In this document: positions 8,465 through 18,979 of the stretch, in pieces
Layout: the number at the start of each line of letters is the position of its first letter
Position numbering within the stretch: position 1 is the stretch's first letter
Assembly: GCF_014698965.1 (NCBI RefSeq)
Contig: NZ_JACXAE010000083.1
Span: 33,109 to 97,108, forward strand
Direction of reading: 5' to 3'
DNA length: 64,000 bases
DNA from: Iningainema tapete BLCC-T55
GTDB lineage: Bacteria; Cyanobacteriota; Cyanobacteriia; Cyanobacteriales; Nostocaceae
The notes under the pieces: generated by a model
Seen by the model: only the letters and a program-made list of their open reading frames with translations
The model's database searches: none
What the model was told of the DNA's origin: nothing
Program-made: the position numbers and the translations under genes

Positions 8465-9196
8465 CTATTGATTATGATTCAGCAAATTTAATTTTTGCAT
8501 AATTTTGACATTTTCTGGAGTTAGTAATGTTTGTAAATTCTTCATTTCATTCAAAAGCACTATTTCTCTAGCATACTCTTGTTGTAGGATACTCAAGTAG
8601 CGATCGCGCTCAACATCTGATTGAGCTTTTTTTAGCATATAGATTGACATATTGATATTTGAAAGCGGATTGCCTAAGTCTTGTAAAAGTTTTTGTAAAA
8701 CCTCGTTGCACATTTGTGCTAGGTATTGGCTCTCTTGCAGTTTTTGTGAATTTGCCTGTATCTGCTGCTTTAGCTTGGCGTTTTGTTGATGTTCCTCTTC
8801 ATATTGTTGTTTAATTAAAGTTGGTTTTTCTATCCGAGCCAATCTAACCTTAATTGCCTTGAGAAGTTCTTCCGGAGAGAAAGGTTTTGTGAGGTAATCA
8901 TCGGCTCCTAACTCCATACCTTGGCGTAAGTCACCACGGTCTACTTTTGCAGTTAGAAAAATTACTGGGATAGATTCAGTCACCGAGTCTTGGCGTAAAG
9001 CTGTCAGTACATCGTAACCGTCAAGTTCAGGCATCATAACGTCACAACATATAAGGTCTGGTTTTTCTGTTTTAGCAAGTCGTAATCCTTCTAAACCATT
9101 ATTTGCAGTCATAGCATTAAAACCCGACAAACTTAAAATTTGTTGAATATTTGCACAAATTTGGACTTCATCTTCAATTACTAATATTTTTTTCAT
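8465..9196 (-). CDS. Response regulator with C-terminal coiled-coil/dimerisation domain
   Basis: The 243-residue protein carries a receiver domain (residues 1-120; acidic pair in VIEDE, Asp52 in CDVMMPELDG, Lys104 in YLTKPF). Residues 130-155 form a Gln-rich coiled coil, followed by a helical segment (MCNEVLQKLLQDLGNPLSNI) that looks like a HisKA dimerisation helix with no phospho-accepting His and no ATPase domain. It probably relays phosphate or scaffolds its neighbours instead of binding DNA. It sits between the large kinase upstream (9365-12688) and the REC-kinase downstream, all on the minus strand. Confidence 0.8.
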   Translation of the reverse strand: MKKILVIEDEVQICANIQQILSLSGFNAMTANNGLEGLRLAKTEKPDLICCDVMMPELDGYDVLTALRQDSVTESIPVIFLTAKVDRGDLRQGMELGADDYLTKPFSPEELLKAIKVRLARIEKPTLIKQQYEEEHQQNAKLKQQIQANSQKLQESQYLAQMCNEVLQKLLQDLGNPLSNINMSIYMLKKAQSDVERDRYLSILQQEYAREIVLLNEMKNLQTLLTPENVKIMQKLNLLNHNQ

Positions 9197-9364
9197 TGGC
9201 TTCTTTAAATAGTGATTTTAACTAGGCAGTTTTGTAATGTCTATAGACGCAGTAGATGCAATTGCTAGAACAGATTCTCCAGCTTGAAGATTTGGTAAAC
9301 TACATTAGATTCCAAATAATATCCCATAGTTTATTATTCCCTAAAATTATTTACTAATAACACA

Positions 9365-12300
9365 TTAGATAGTTTCATTGAGGACATTGCTTGTAATTAG
9401 TGGCAGTTCCACCCTAAATGTCGTACCTACTCTGACCTGGCTAGCGACAGTAATTCTTCCTCTATGAAGGTCTATACACTTGTTGACTATTGCCAAGCCT
9501 AATCCAGTTCCCGGCTTATTACCAACATTACTACCTCGATAAAATGGTTCAAATAAGTTCTGCTGTTCCTGTGGTAAAATACCAATGCCTTCATCTTTAA
9601 TTAGAAAAACTGCACTTTTATCTTGAACTAATAAATCAATTTGAACATTACTGCCTTCTGGTGAGTATTTGACAGCGTTTGAAAGCAAATTGCTCAGTAT
9701 TTGTCGCAAAAGTTTCTTATCCATACAAGGCGTAAAGCGAGCGTCTGTTGATGTACCTAAGTACTGGGGAAAGAAGGCTAGGGAATGGTTGGGAGAACTG
9801 AGCTGAATTTCCTCTACCAAAGAGCGACAGAAATCAACCAAATTAATACAAGTTGGTTCAAATGCTAATTTTCCAGCTTCAGCCTTATTTATGAGCAAAA
9901 TGTCATCTAACAGTTGAGTAGTGTGCTGAACGTAGGTCTGAATGCACTGGAGATGTTTCTGCTTTTGTTGTTCATCTAGTTTATGGCTAAAACTTTTTAA
10001 GATTCCAGCAGAGGAAGTAATCACAGCCAAGGGAGTTCGGAACTCGTGGGAAGTCATAGAAATGAAACGAGATTTCAACTCACTGAGTTCTTTTTCTTTT
10101 TCTAAAGCTTTACGAATATCTTCTTCAGCCTGTTTGCGATCGCGTATATCTTTAACTACCCCGATCACATAAATGGGTTTGCCAACCGGATCTCGAATTA
10201 GAGAAACCGTTAGATTTACCCAAATTACATTACCATTTTTATGTAAATAGCGCTTCTCTATGGAGAATATTTCTACCCCTCCTGCTATTAATTCTTGCAA
10301 CTTATTTAGATAGACTTGTATATCCTCTGGATAAGTGATATTTCTAAAATTTTTATTCAGTATTTCTTCTTGGCTATAGCCTAAAATTTCACACAACTTT
10401 TGATTCCCTTTAATAAAATTGCCATCTAAAGTTTCTAGTTTAATTCCTACAGCTGCTTGATGAAAAATAGCTCTAAGTTCTGCCTCACTTTTTTGTAAGT
10501 CTAAAGTCCGTTGCTTAACCCTGACTTCTAAATCTTGATTGAGTTTTTGTAGAGCTTCTTGCGCTCGTTGCCGTTGCAGTTCAGCAGATGCTCTAGCTGC
10601 AAATACTTTGAGAATTCCTTCAAATCTATCATGATCAGGTATGGGCTTTTCATCTACTATGCATAGTAAGCCAATCGGTTGACCAAGATCATCACTCAAA
10701 ATAACTCCCATAGAACTTTCGGCTTGCATCGCAACCCATCTTTCAGCATTAGGGAAAAGTGACTGAATTCCTGAAGCACAGTAGTAAAATCCTTGCTTGA
10801 GCAAAATTTCACAAGGCGTTGATTTCGGGTCATAGCAAATATTGGGTTGTAACTGCCCATCAGACCAAAATCCTAAAGTGTGAACTTGCCCATCAATTAA
10901 CTCACTTACCAAAGTGTGACGAACATCTAAAGTAGAAGAAATATGCTCAACTAATGCTGGGAAAAAGTCACGTCCAGTCGTAGAAGCTGTACTTTCTATC
11001 AAACTTTGTAAGGCTATTTCAGCTTGCTTGCGTTTTGTAATATCAATTCCTACTGCAACAGCAGCTGTGTTTTGTTGATATTTTTGAGCTACAAGCAAGT
11101 AATTGCGTGTTTTGCCATTAATTTGGGCATCAATAACGCTAGAATCTGCTACATCTGGCCTAGCTAAAAATTCACGCATAAATTCTGTAAATTGCTGGCT
11201 GTTTTTCATAAAGCCCAATTCTTGACCAACAAAAGCATCGGTAGTCAAGTTAAAACTTTCAGCTAAATGGCGATTAACCCCTAAATAATATCCATCAGAA
11301 TTTACCCAAGAAACAAACCCAGGTACTGCATCTAAAACTGTTTGTAATTGCTCTTTTGCTTGTTGCAGATTTTTTTCTGCTCGTTTGTATTCTGTAATGT
11401 CCTCGGAAATATACAATAGGTATTCGGGTTGTTTGTCTTTGTCATACAAAGGAATTTTAGTCGTATGCAAAATTCTTCTGTCAAAAGTTGGGCTATCAAT
11501 AGGTTCCTCAGAAATATCTTGAGGTACACCACTATCAACAGTTTCTTGGTCTTTTTGGCGGATAAAGTCTGCTTGTTCTTTCGGGAAGAATTCGTAATCT
11601 GTTTTGCCAATAGCCTGCTCTGCTGTGATCCCAAAAATATGTTCGCAAGTATGATTCCAGAGCTTGAATGTTCCAAAATTGTCTGGTTTGGCATCTTTAA
11701 CAAACACCGCCACAGGCAGATTATTAATCATCGACTGTAAAAAGTTGCGAGTCTGCTTGAGTTCCTCTTGTGCTTTTCGGCTCTCAGTGATGTCAATGCC
11801 TGTACAGACGATATAATCAACTTGATTATCTTGATTAAGTAAAACCTTAGTTGACCAAGAAATTAAGCGGCGATCGCTATCCTTAGTAACTAAACAAGTT
11901 TCGTAACGTTGAGGAATTTCTGTCTCTGCTAAATTTTTAAAAATAGCTTTGATACATTCTGTTGTTTCAGGTGACAGCATTACATCCCAGACAAATCTTC
12001 CTTTAACTTCATCAAATGCGTAACCCGTAGCTTGTTCACAAGTATGATTAAAACGAATAATTCTCCCCTGAAAATCTAGTACAACAACTAGAGCGTCTGC
12101 TAAATTCAAAACTGCAGAAACAAAATTACGCTCCAATCGTAGTTCTGCCTCGATTCTCTGGCGTTCTGCAAGTTTAACTCGTGCATAATTGTAGAGTCTG
12201 GCTTGTTGAATAGAAACTGCCAGCAGACTCGTAGGAGTAACCAATCCAATTAATTCTCCTTGATCCCCTACAATAGGCAGATGACAAATCTGATGTTGCC

Positions 12301-12688
12301 TCAGCAAATTTAACGCAGTAAAAATATCTTTAAAATCTCTTAACTTCAGTGTTATTAATTCCCTTGTCATTACTTCAGCAACACTGAGATCCTCTAGATT
12401 CTTTCCTTGTGCTGCCAGCTTTATTAAATCTCCCTGCGTAATTATCCCCACTAACTGCGAGTTTTCCATAACTAAAACACAACTGGCAGCTTGAGATGTG
12501 TTGCTATCTATGTCTTTACTTGAGTTTTTCAAATAATTGGTATCTTTGATTGGCACACCAACAAAATTACCAGGCGCTTGATTTATTAGTGCAACCACAT
12601 CTGGAAGCAGAATCTCAGAGTTAACAATGAGCGGGTGACGAATGATAGTTAGTTGTAAATTTTCAGGGAGCAGAGAGTTAGTGAACAT
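9365..12688 (-). CDS. CBS-PAS-GAF sensor histidine kinase
   Basis: The 1107-residue soluble kinase starts with two CBS domains (about 10-165; VMENSQLVGIITQGDLIKLA and HLPIVGDQGELIGLVTPTSL). Three PAS domains follow (about 185-300, 310-440, 445-555), then a GAF domain (about 560-715), a fourth PAS (about 740-865), HisKA with SHEFRTPLAV and a HATPase domain with NAVKYSP, DEGIGI and GTGLGLAIV. The CBS pair suggests adenosine-nucleotide sensing; the PAS/GAF array could bind small molecules or chromophores. The GAF domain lacks the conserved Cys context of phytochrome-type chromophore binding, so a bilin is not claimed. The two downstream regulators are its likely partners. Confidence 0.85.
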   Translation of the reverse strand: MFTNSLLPENLQLTIIRHPLIVNSEILLPDVVALINQAPGNFVGVPIKDTNYLKNSSKDIDSNTSQAASCVLVMENSQLVGIITQGDLIKLAAQGKNLEDLSVAEVMTRELITLKLRDFKDIFTALNLLRQHQICHLPIVGDQGELIGLVTPTSLLAVSIQQARLYNYARVKLAERQRIEAELRLERNFVSAVLNLADALVVVLDFQGRIIRFNHTCEQATGYAFDEVKGRFVWDVMLSPETTECIKAIFKNLAETEIPQRYETCLVTKDSDRRLISWSTKVLLNQDNQVDYIVCTGIDITESRKAQEELKQTRNFLQSMINNLPVAVFVKDAKPDNFGTFKLWNHTCEHIFGITAEQAIGKTDYEFFPKEQADFIRQKDQETVDSGVPQDISEEPIDSPTFDRRILHTTKIPLYDKDKQPEYLLYISEDITEYKRAEKNLQQAKEQLQTVLDAVPGFVSWVNSDGYYLGVNRHLAESFNLTTDAFVGQELGFMKNSQQFTEFMREFLARPDVADSSVIDAQINGKTRNYLLVAQKYQQNTAAVAVGIDITKRKQAEIALQSLIESTASTTGRDFFPALVEHISSTLDVRHTLVSELIDGQVHTLGFWSDGQLQPNICYDPKSTPCEILLKQGFYYCASGIQSLFPNAERWVAMQAESSMGVILSDDLGQPIGLLCIVDEKPIPDHDRFEGILKVFAARASAELQRQRAQEALQKLNQDLEVRVKQRTLDLQKSEAELRAIFHQAAVGIKLETLDGNFIKGNQKLCEILGYSQEEILNKNFRNITYPEDIQVYLNKLQELIAGGVEIFSIEKRYLHKNGNVIWVNLTVSLIRDPVGKPIYVIGVVKDIRDRKQAEEDIRKALEKEKELSELKSRFISMTSHEFRTPLAVITSSAGILKSFSHKLDEQQKQKHLQCIQTYVQHTTQLLDDILLINKAEAGKLAFEPTCINLVDFCRSLVEEIQLSSPNHSLAFFPQYLGTSTDARFTPCMDKKLLRQILSNLLSNAVKYSPEGSNVQIDLLVQDKSAVFLIKDEGIGILPQEQQNLFEPFYRGSNVGNKPGTGLGLAIVNKCIDLHRGRITVASQVRVGTTFRVELPLITSNVLNETI

Positions 12689-12864
12689 TATATGTAGATG
12701 CTTGGAATAAAACTATCTTTAAAATTGTCAACAATATTTTAACTTAGAAGCTATTAAAAAAACTCAGTGATTTCTCTGAAGTAATCAAATCGAGTTTTTT
12801 ATTAAATATTGAATAATTTTCCAAGGTTTGATGTAAATTGCTATTTTATCAGTGTGACTAAGCT

Positions 12865-13161
12865 TTAAAACATAGAATTGTGTTCATAATCCCAACACTT
12901 ATCATCACGCCAAGTTCTTCCAGTGTGTTTACAGTCCGACTTATTGTTAATCCAGGGAATTGATGTAGGATGGTCAGTGGAAGATGAAACTATAGTACTA
13001 ACTGAAGACAGTACATAAGAGATGGTAACAAAGCTAGAAGGTCCTAGAATAATTAAAGCCCCTAGTAAAAACACAAAATTTACAGGATTCCATCTGGTAT
13101 TTACAGCTTTTTTATAGTATAGTTGCTGCTTGAATTGACGCTCTGTAACTGCTAATGACAT
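12865..13161 (-). CDS. Small single-pass membrane protein, unknown function
   Basis: The 98-residue protein has an ATG preceded by CAGGAGTAG, a good ribosome-binding site. One or two hydrophobic segments (about 28-56, FVFLLGALIILGP onward) are followed by a soluble tail with the motif CKHTGRTWRDDKCWDYEHN. The two Cys and the TGRxWxxxxCWD pattern could form a small disulfide or metal knuckle outside the membrane. I do not recognise the family. It stands alone between kinase genes. Confidence 0.6.
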   Translation of the reverse strand: MSLAVTERQFKQQLYYKKAVNTRWNPVNFVFLLGALIILGPSSFVTISYVLSSVSTIVSSSTDHPTSIPWINNKSDCKHTGRTWRDDKCWDYEHNSMF

Positions 13162-13825
13162 TGGTTACTACTCCTGTAATAATTGTCATGTAACTTAAAG
13201 ATATTAAAGACGTTGAATTTGCTAAAAACAAATATTTCCTGGAATTTCATCAGATATTTAGGAGTTATTGTTGTTAGCGCTATATTTATTATTCAACTTT
13301 TAAATAAATAAACAATCGAGGAAAAACAGGAATTTTATAACTGATTATTTTAAGAGGATATACTTATATTGCTATTTGAAATTTGGGAAGAAATACTGAG
13401 TTATTGCTTTGGAGCATCCGTAAGGCTCTCGGAGATAGATAGGACAATGGTCGAAAACAAACCAATGAAATCGATGATGCAAAACCTTATTAGAGTCTGT
13501 TCGATCATAAAAATCGCGGCAACCGCTCCAAAATAGAGTTTTTGATGCTGCTCTTGTCGCTTTTAGTGGATGAATTCTGCTAGCAGTAAATCTACTGAAA
13601 GTTTTGAGAGGCTTTTAAGTATGATTGCGAATCTCATTTGTGCATAGCACGCAATAGTAAAGCACAGTTACTCGACAGTCAATCTTGTATTTGTTTATAC
13701 TATAAATAGTAAAAATTAGATAGCAAAACCTTGATTTGTGAAGTATAAAGGTATGTAAGAACTTTCGTCTGCCTCTACCTTTTTTTAATAAATTATTTTG
13801 AAACGCGCATTTGTATTTTTAACTT
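13162..13825. other. 664-base gap without a recognisable gene
   Basis: The stretch separates the small membrane protein from the 1713-aa hybrid kinase. No ORF with family-like features, tRNA or clear palindrome was seen. It is AT-rich at both ends with a more GC-balanced core (13,390-13,640) that could be an old coding remnant. Divergent promoters for both neighbours should be here. Confidence 0.3.
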
Positions 13826-16800
13826 ATGAGTCATAGCTCCTCCCTCACAATTCTGCTGATTGATGATTGCGCCGAAGATCGGGTGGAATTGTGTCACTTC
13901 TTGCAGCAGGACAACCTGTATACCTATCGCATTTTGGAGTTTGAAACCTCAGCACAGGCAATGACATGGTGTGAGCAGGAGATACCAGATGTGATTTTGC
14001 TGGATTTTTTGTTGCCGGATGGGAATGGGCTGGAGTTTATTCAAAAATTCCGAGAATGCCGTAGCCATACCCAAACTGCTTTCATTATGCTGACAGGACA
14101 AGGCGATGAATTTATCGCTCTTGCTGCGATGAAAAGCGGTATTCGGGATTATTTGGTTAAAGATAAACTCACGGCTGAAGTTCTTCAAGGCGCAATTCAT
14201 CATGCCGTTGAACGGATTGTCTATGAGCAAGCACAGGCAGAACTGGCAGAACGCCAACGGACAGAAGCAGCCCTTAGAGCCAGCGAAGAGAAACTCAAGC
14301 TCATCCTGAATTTTGCTAATATTGGCTATTGGGAGTGGAACCCAATCACCAATCAAATATTTGCCAGTGAGAATGCAATTCACTGTCTTTGTTCTGAGGC
14401 GAGTAGTACAAACATAACTTATGAGCAGTGGCTTAATCAAGTACATCCAGAGGATCGTTCATGGGTTGAGCAGGAACTGAGGCAGGCGATCGCCACACAA
14501 ACCGATTATGCTGTGGAATACCGAATTGTTTGGCAAGATGGCAGCATTCACTGGGTATCAGCAAAAGGACGGGGACTTTACGATGAAACCGGACAACTAC
14601 TGCAGATGCTGGGTGTGCTAATGGACATCACCGAACGCAAGCTCTCAGAGGAGGAGCGGCGGCGGGCAGAGATGCTGCGAATTGAATTAGATCTTCTGGA
14701 GCAGATTCTCGAAGTAAGCCTAGCAGGTTACTGGGACTGGGATATTCCGGGCAATCAGGAGTACTTGAGCATAACCTTCAAGCAGATGTTCGGCTATGAA
14801 GATCATGAGTTGCCCAATACACCACAGAGCTGGCAACACCTGATTTTTCCAGAGGATTTACCGGGCGTTCTAGAACTTTTTGAGCAACATGTCCAAAGTC
14901 GTGGAAAAATCCCTTATTACAACGAGGTGAGATATCGACATAAGGATGGTTCTACCGTTTGGGTCATTTGTTGCGGTCGTGTCATTGCGTGGGATCAAGA
15001 CGGCAATCCCCTTCGCATGATTGGTTGCCACATTGACATTACACAACGCAAACAAGTAGAAGCTCAGTTATTAGCCATCACTAGTTTGCAACAAGCAATT
15101 TTAGATAGCATCGATTATGCCATTATTTCCAATAACTCAGAGGGCATTCAAACCTTCAACGCGGCTGCTCAGAAAATTTTGGGCTACACAGCAGATGAGG
15201 TTGTTCGGCAAGTAAGTCCAAGTATATTTCATGACCCGGAGGAACTCAAACAACGGGCTGCAGAACTATCGTTGGAATTGGGTAGAGAAATTGCACCCGG
15301 TAAGGAATTTTTTATGACGGTAACTCAAGACGGAAGCAGCTATGAAAACGAATGGACTTACATTAGTAAAGATGGCTCCCGCTTCCCTGTATTTCTGTCG
15401 GTGAAAATCCTACACGATCTCAAAGGAGAGAATATCGGATTTTTGGGTATTGCCAAAGATATTACCCAGCAAAAACAAATGGAGACAGCCCTTCGAGACA
15501 GCGAACTCCGTTATGCAACATTGACAAAAGCGGCTCCTGTGGCTATTTTTCGGCTTGACAATGCTGGTAACTGTATTTACGTTAACGATCGCTGGAGTGA
15601 GATGACTGGTAGACCAATACAGGCAGCATTGGGGATGGGGTGGGCAGAAGCAGTACACTCAGAAGACCGTGATCGCATCCTCAGGGAATGGTTTAACGCG
15701 CAATTAGAGCCAACAGGACTTTTTTACAACGAGGGTAGGCATCTGCGCCCTGATGGCAGTATTAATTGGTTTCACTGCTATGTGTCACCCGAAACTAATG
15801 CTAATGGGGGTATTATCGGCTATATCGGTACACTAACGGATATCACTAATCGCAAACAGGCAGAAGAACAACTTCATCGCCTCTCGGAAAGACTGACCCT
15901 AGCGCTTCAATCAGGAAGATTCGGTATCTGGGAATATGATTTTGCCCAAGCAAGACAAATTTGGGATGACCGGATGCACGAACTATATGGGTTTAGCCCT
16001 GGTGATTTTTCCGGCACTTATGATGCCTGGTTAAACTGTCTGCATCCGGAGGATCGCGATTATATGTTAGCAACTATCGAGCAAGTTCTGCAAGGCAAAC
16101 AAGAATATAATCTAGAATTCCGCATCGTTGAGCCGAGTGGAAAAATTCGTTTCCTCAAAGGCTATGGTATTCTCAAGCGTAACCAGCAGGGTGAACCTAT
16201 ACGTATAATTGGGATTAACTATGACATCAGCGATCACAAACTTGCTGAACAGGAACTCATCCGCAACAAGGATTTGCGAGAAGCAATTTTTAACGAATCT
16301 GCTGATGCTATCTTTCTGGTTGATCCGCAAACGCTGCTCACCCTGGATTGCAATCGGCGGGCGGTAGAACTATTTGAGGCTACTGACAAAACTGAACTAA
16401 TTTTCATTGAAGGACATAAACTCCAGCGCCATCAATTTTCTCCTGATGAGATGGCTAGTATCGTGGCAGAAATGCAGTCGAAAGGAGTATGGAGTCGAGA
16501 GATTGAATATGTTACTCTTCAGGGCAAGATTTTCTGGGGCAACATTGCAGCCAAGCCCATTACTATAGCTGGAAATACCATGAATCTAGTACGGCTAAGT
16601 GATATCACGGAGCGTAAACAGGCTGAAGAGGCACTGGCGAAATATGCCCATGAGGTTGAAGATCTTTACAATAATGCTCCCTGTGGCTACCATTCCCTCG
16701 ACAGCGAAGGCCGATTAATCAAGGTCAACGAGACTGAACTGCAATTGTTGGGTTATACCCGTGAGGAAATGATTGGCCAACCCCTGACGAATTTTTTCAC

Positions 16801-18967
16801 CCAAGATAGTCGTTTAGCCTTCGCGCAGAACTATCCTCGCTTCAAAGAACAGAACTGGGTAAAAGATTTGGAGTATGACATGATTTGTAAAGATGGCACA
16901 GTTTTGCCAGTGCTGATCAGCGCCACCGCCGTCAAGGATGGAGATGGTAACTATCTATACAACCGCGCTACTCTGTTTGATATCCGCGAACGCAAACAAA
17001 CCGCGCAAGAACTGGAAGAATCACGCAAAATGCTGCAAACGGTACTGGATACATTTCCCCAACGTGTTTTCTGGAAAGACCGCCAATCGCGCTTTCTCGG
17101 CTGCAATCCAGCATTTATCCGCGATTGTCAACTGACAGCCCATGAGATTATTGGCAAGACCGATTTTGAATTACCTTGGGCAAAGTTGGCACACATCTAC
17201 TGTGCAGACGATGCTATGGTGATGAACACCCGAACACCTAAACTAGGCTATGAGCAGCCATTGCAAGGGCCTAATGGCGAAAAATGGCTGCGAATTAATA
17301 AAGTTCCCCTGACTAATAGCGCAGGTGAGGTGATTGGCATACTAGTATCTCACGAAGATATCACAGAACGCAAACAAGCCGAAGTACAACTGCAAAAGAC
17401 AAATGAGCAACTTGCTAACGCCAACATGGAACTTGCCCGCGCCACTCGCCTCAAAGACGAATTTCTAGCAAACATGAGCCATGAACTGCGAACACCTCTC
17501 AATGCCATTTTGGGTATGTCAGAGGGCTTACAGGAAAGCGTGTTCGGCTCCATCAATGAAAGACAAGCAAAAGCGATCGCCACCATTGAGCGCAGCGGCA
17601 GGCATTTACTAGAACTAATCAATGACATCCTGGACTTGTCCAAAATTGAATCTGGCAAACTGGAACTACAACTAACTGATGTTTCTGTCAGGAGCCTCTG
17701 TGAAACCAGCCTTGCCTTCATCAAACAAATGGCGTTAAAAAAGAACATTCGCCTCAATACTCATATTTTTGAAAGTATTGGCAGCATCCAAGCAGATGAT
17801 CGCCGCCTACGTCAGGTGCTGATCAACTTACTGAGCAACGCTGTCAAGTTTACACCAGAAGCAGGCTCTGTCACACTAGAAGTCCGGCTGGAAGAAGCAG
17901 GGGAAAACCTCTGCTTCCATATCACCGATACTGGCATCGGTATCGCCCCTGAAGAAATCGGTAAGCTGTTTCAGCCCTTCATACAGCTTGACAGCAGCCT
18001 TAACCGCCAGTACAATGGCACTGGTCTAGGTTTAGCCCTGGTACAGCGAATTGTTACTCTGCATGGAGGAACAGTTTCAGTTAGCAGTGAAATCGGACAA
18101 GGCAGTTGTTTCACTGTCCGCATTCCCTACCGTGTCAGCGATAATGTGCCAACAAAAGAGGTAACGACTTCATTAGCTGGCTATCGCTTACCAGCGGAGA
18201 ATGCTCAAGTTTTAATTATCGAAGATTCTGTTGCGGCGGCTGACCAAATAACTCGTTACCTCCACTCCATGGGAATGCAACCCATTATCTATCCCCAGGG
18301 TGAAGGAGCCATAGAAGAAGTACTGCGAGTTAGGCCTGCTCTGATCATTTTGGATTTGCAACTGCCGAACCTGTCGGGATGGGAAGTGCTGCATCAACTC
18401 AAGACTAACCCACAAACCAAAAATATTCCAGCTATCATCATTTCAGTCGTGGATGAGTGTAGCAAAGGACTGACTCAAGGAGCATCTGAATATTTGGTTA
18501 AACCCATTACCCGCGCTCAACTTCAGACAACTATAGAGAAACTGCAACATTCTAACCGTTCTGACTCGCCGAATCAAATTGTAGTGCCTGAAGCGGTGGA
18601 TAAGTCTTTGATTTTGCTGGTAGAAGATAATCAAGCTAATATTGATACCATGTCCGGTTATCTTGAAAGCAGAGGATATGATCTGATTTTGGCAAACAAT
18701 GGACAACAAGCCATTGACCTTGCTCAAGCCAAACGTCCCGACTTAATTGTGATGGACATTCAAATGCCGGGAATGGATGGGTTGGAAGCGATGCGGCGCA
18801 TCCGTGACGAGCAGCAATTTTTGTATGTGCCGATTATTGCATTAACGGCGCTAGCCATGCCGGGCGATCGCGAAACTTGTTTAGCAGCCGGAGCCAACGA
18901 ATATCTCACCAAACCTGTAAAACTTAAACAGCTTGTAGCCAAAATTCAACAACTTTTAGGAAGGTAG
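13826..18967 (+). CDS. Giant hybrid histidine kinase: REC-8xPAS-HisKA-HATPase-REC-REC
   Basis: The 1713-residue protein starts with a receiver domain (ILLIDDCAEDR, then ILLDFLLPDGNG). Eight PAS/PAC units follow, recognisable by starts such as LILNFANIGYWEWNP, ILEVSLAGYWDWD, ILDSIDYAIISN, LTKAAPVAIFRLD, ALQSGRFGIWEYD, IFNESADAIFLVD, LYNNAPCGYHSLD and VLDTFPQRVFWKD, each ending in D-I-T/S-x-R/H-K. The kinase core has SHELRTPLNAILGMSEGL, NLLSNAVKFTPE, DTGIGI and GTGLGLALV. Two C-terminal receivers follow (LDLQLPNLSGW; MDIQMPGMDG with YLTKPVK). No membrane segment is seen, so it acts in the cytoplasm. The gene 12 bases downstream is a REC-kinase that probably works in the same relay. Confidence 0.9.
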   Translation: MSHSSSLTILLIDDCAEDRVELCHFLQQDNLYTYRILEFETSAQAMTWCEQEIPDVILLDFLLPDGNGLEFIQKFRECRSHTQTAFIMLTGQGDEFIALAAMKSGIRDYLVKDKLTAEVLQGAIHHAVERIVYEQAQAELAERQRTEAALRASEEKLKLILNFANIGYWEWNPITNQIFASENAIHCLCSEASSTNITYEQWLNQVHPEDRSWVEQELRQAIATQTDYAVEYRIVWQDGSIHWVSAKGRGLYDETGQLLQMLGVLMDITERKLSEEERRRAEMLRIELDLLEQILEVSLAGYWDWDIPGNQEYLSITFKQMFGYEDHELPNTPQSWQHLIFPEDLPGVLELFEQHVQSRGKIPYYNEVRYRHKDGSTVWVICCGRVIAWDQDGNPLRMIGCHIDITQRKQVEAQLLAITSLQQAILDSIDYAIISNNSEGIQTFNAAAQKILGYTADEVVRQVSPSIFHDPEELKQRAAELSLELGREIAPGKEFFMTVTQDGSSYENEWTYISKDGSRFPVFLSVKILHDLKGENIGFLGIAKDITQQKQMETALRDSELRYATLTKAAPVAIFRLDNAGNCIYVNDRWSEMTGRPIQAALGMGWAEAVHSEDRDRILREWFNAQLEPTGLFYNEGRHLRPDGSINWFHCYVSPETNANGGIIGYIGTLTDITNRKQAEEQLHRLSERLTLALQSGRFGIWEYDFAQARQIWDDRMHELYGFSPGDFSGTYDAWLNCLHPEDRDYMLATIEQVLQGKQEYNLEFRIVEPSGKIRFLKGYGILKRNQQGEPIRIIGINYDISDHKLAEQELIRNKDLREAIFNESADAIFLVDPQTLLTLDCNRRAVELFEATDKTELIFIEGHKLQRHQFSPDEMASIVAEMQSKGVWSREIEYVTLQGKIFWGNIAAKPITIAGNTMNLVRLSDITERKQAEEALAKYAHEVEDLYNNAPCGYHSLDSEGRLIKVNETELQLLGYTREEMIGQPLTNFFTQDSRLAFAQNYPRFKEQNWVKDLEYDMICKDGTVLPVLISATAVKDGDGNYLYNRATLFDIRERKQTAQELEESRKMLQTVLDTFPQRVFWKDRQSRFLGCNPAFIRDCQLTAHEIIGKTDFELPWAKLAHIYCADDAMVMNTRTPKLGYEQPLQGPNGEKWLRINKVPLTNSAGEVIGILVSHEDITERKQAEVQLQKTNEQLANANMELARATRLKDEFLANMSHELRTPLNAILGMSEGLQESVFGSINERQAKAIATIERSGRHLLELINDILDLSKIESGKLELQLTDVSVRSLCETSLAFIKQMALKKNIRLNTHIFESIGSIQADDRRLRQVLINLLSNAVKFTPEAGSVTLEVRLEEAGENLCFHITDTGIGIAPEEIGKLFQPFIQLDSSLNRQYNGTGLGLALVQRIVTLHGGTVSVSSEIGQGSCFTVRIPYRVSDNVPTKEVTTSLAGYRLPAENAQVLIIEDSVAAADQITRYLHSMGMQPIIYPQGEGAIEEVLRVRPALIILDLQLPNLSGWEVLHQLKTNPQTKNIPAIIISVVDECSKGLTQGASEYLVKPITRAQLQTTIEKLQHSNRSDSPNQIVVPEAVDKSLILLVEDNQANIDTMSGYLESRGYDLILANNGQQAIDLAQAKRPDLIVMDIQMPGMDGLEAMRRIRDEQQFLYVPIIALTALAMPGDRETCLAAGANEYLTKPVKLKQLVAKIQQLLGR

Positions 18968-18979
18968 CGGAAATTCTCA

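Noticed and set aside
13949..14446. Minus-strand ORF of 165 codons inside the giant kinase gene
   Set aside because: It is antisense to well-conserved receiver and PAS coding sequence and has an unlikely composition.
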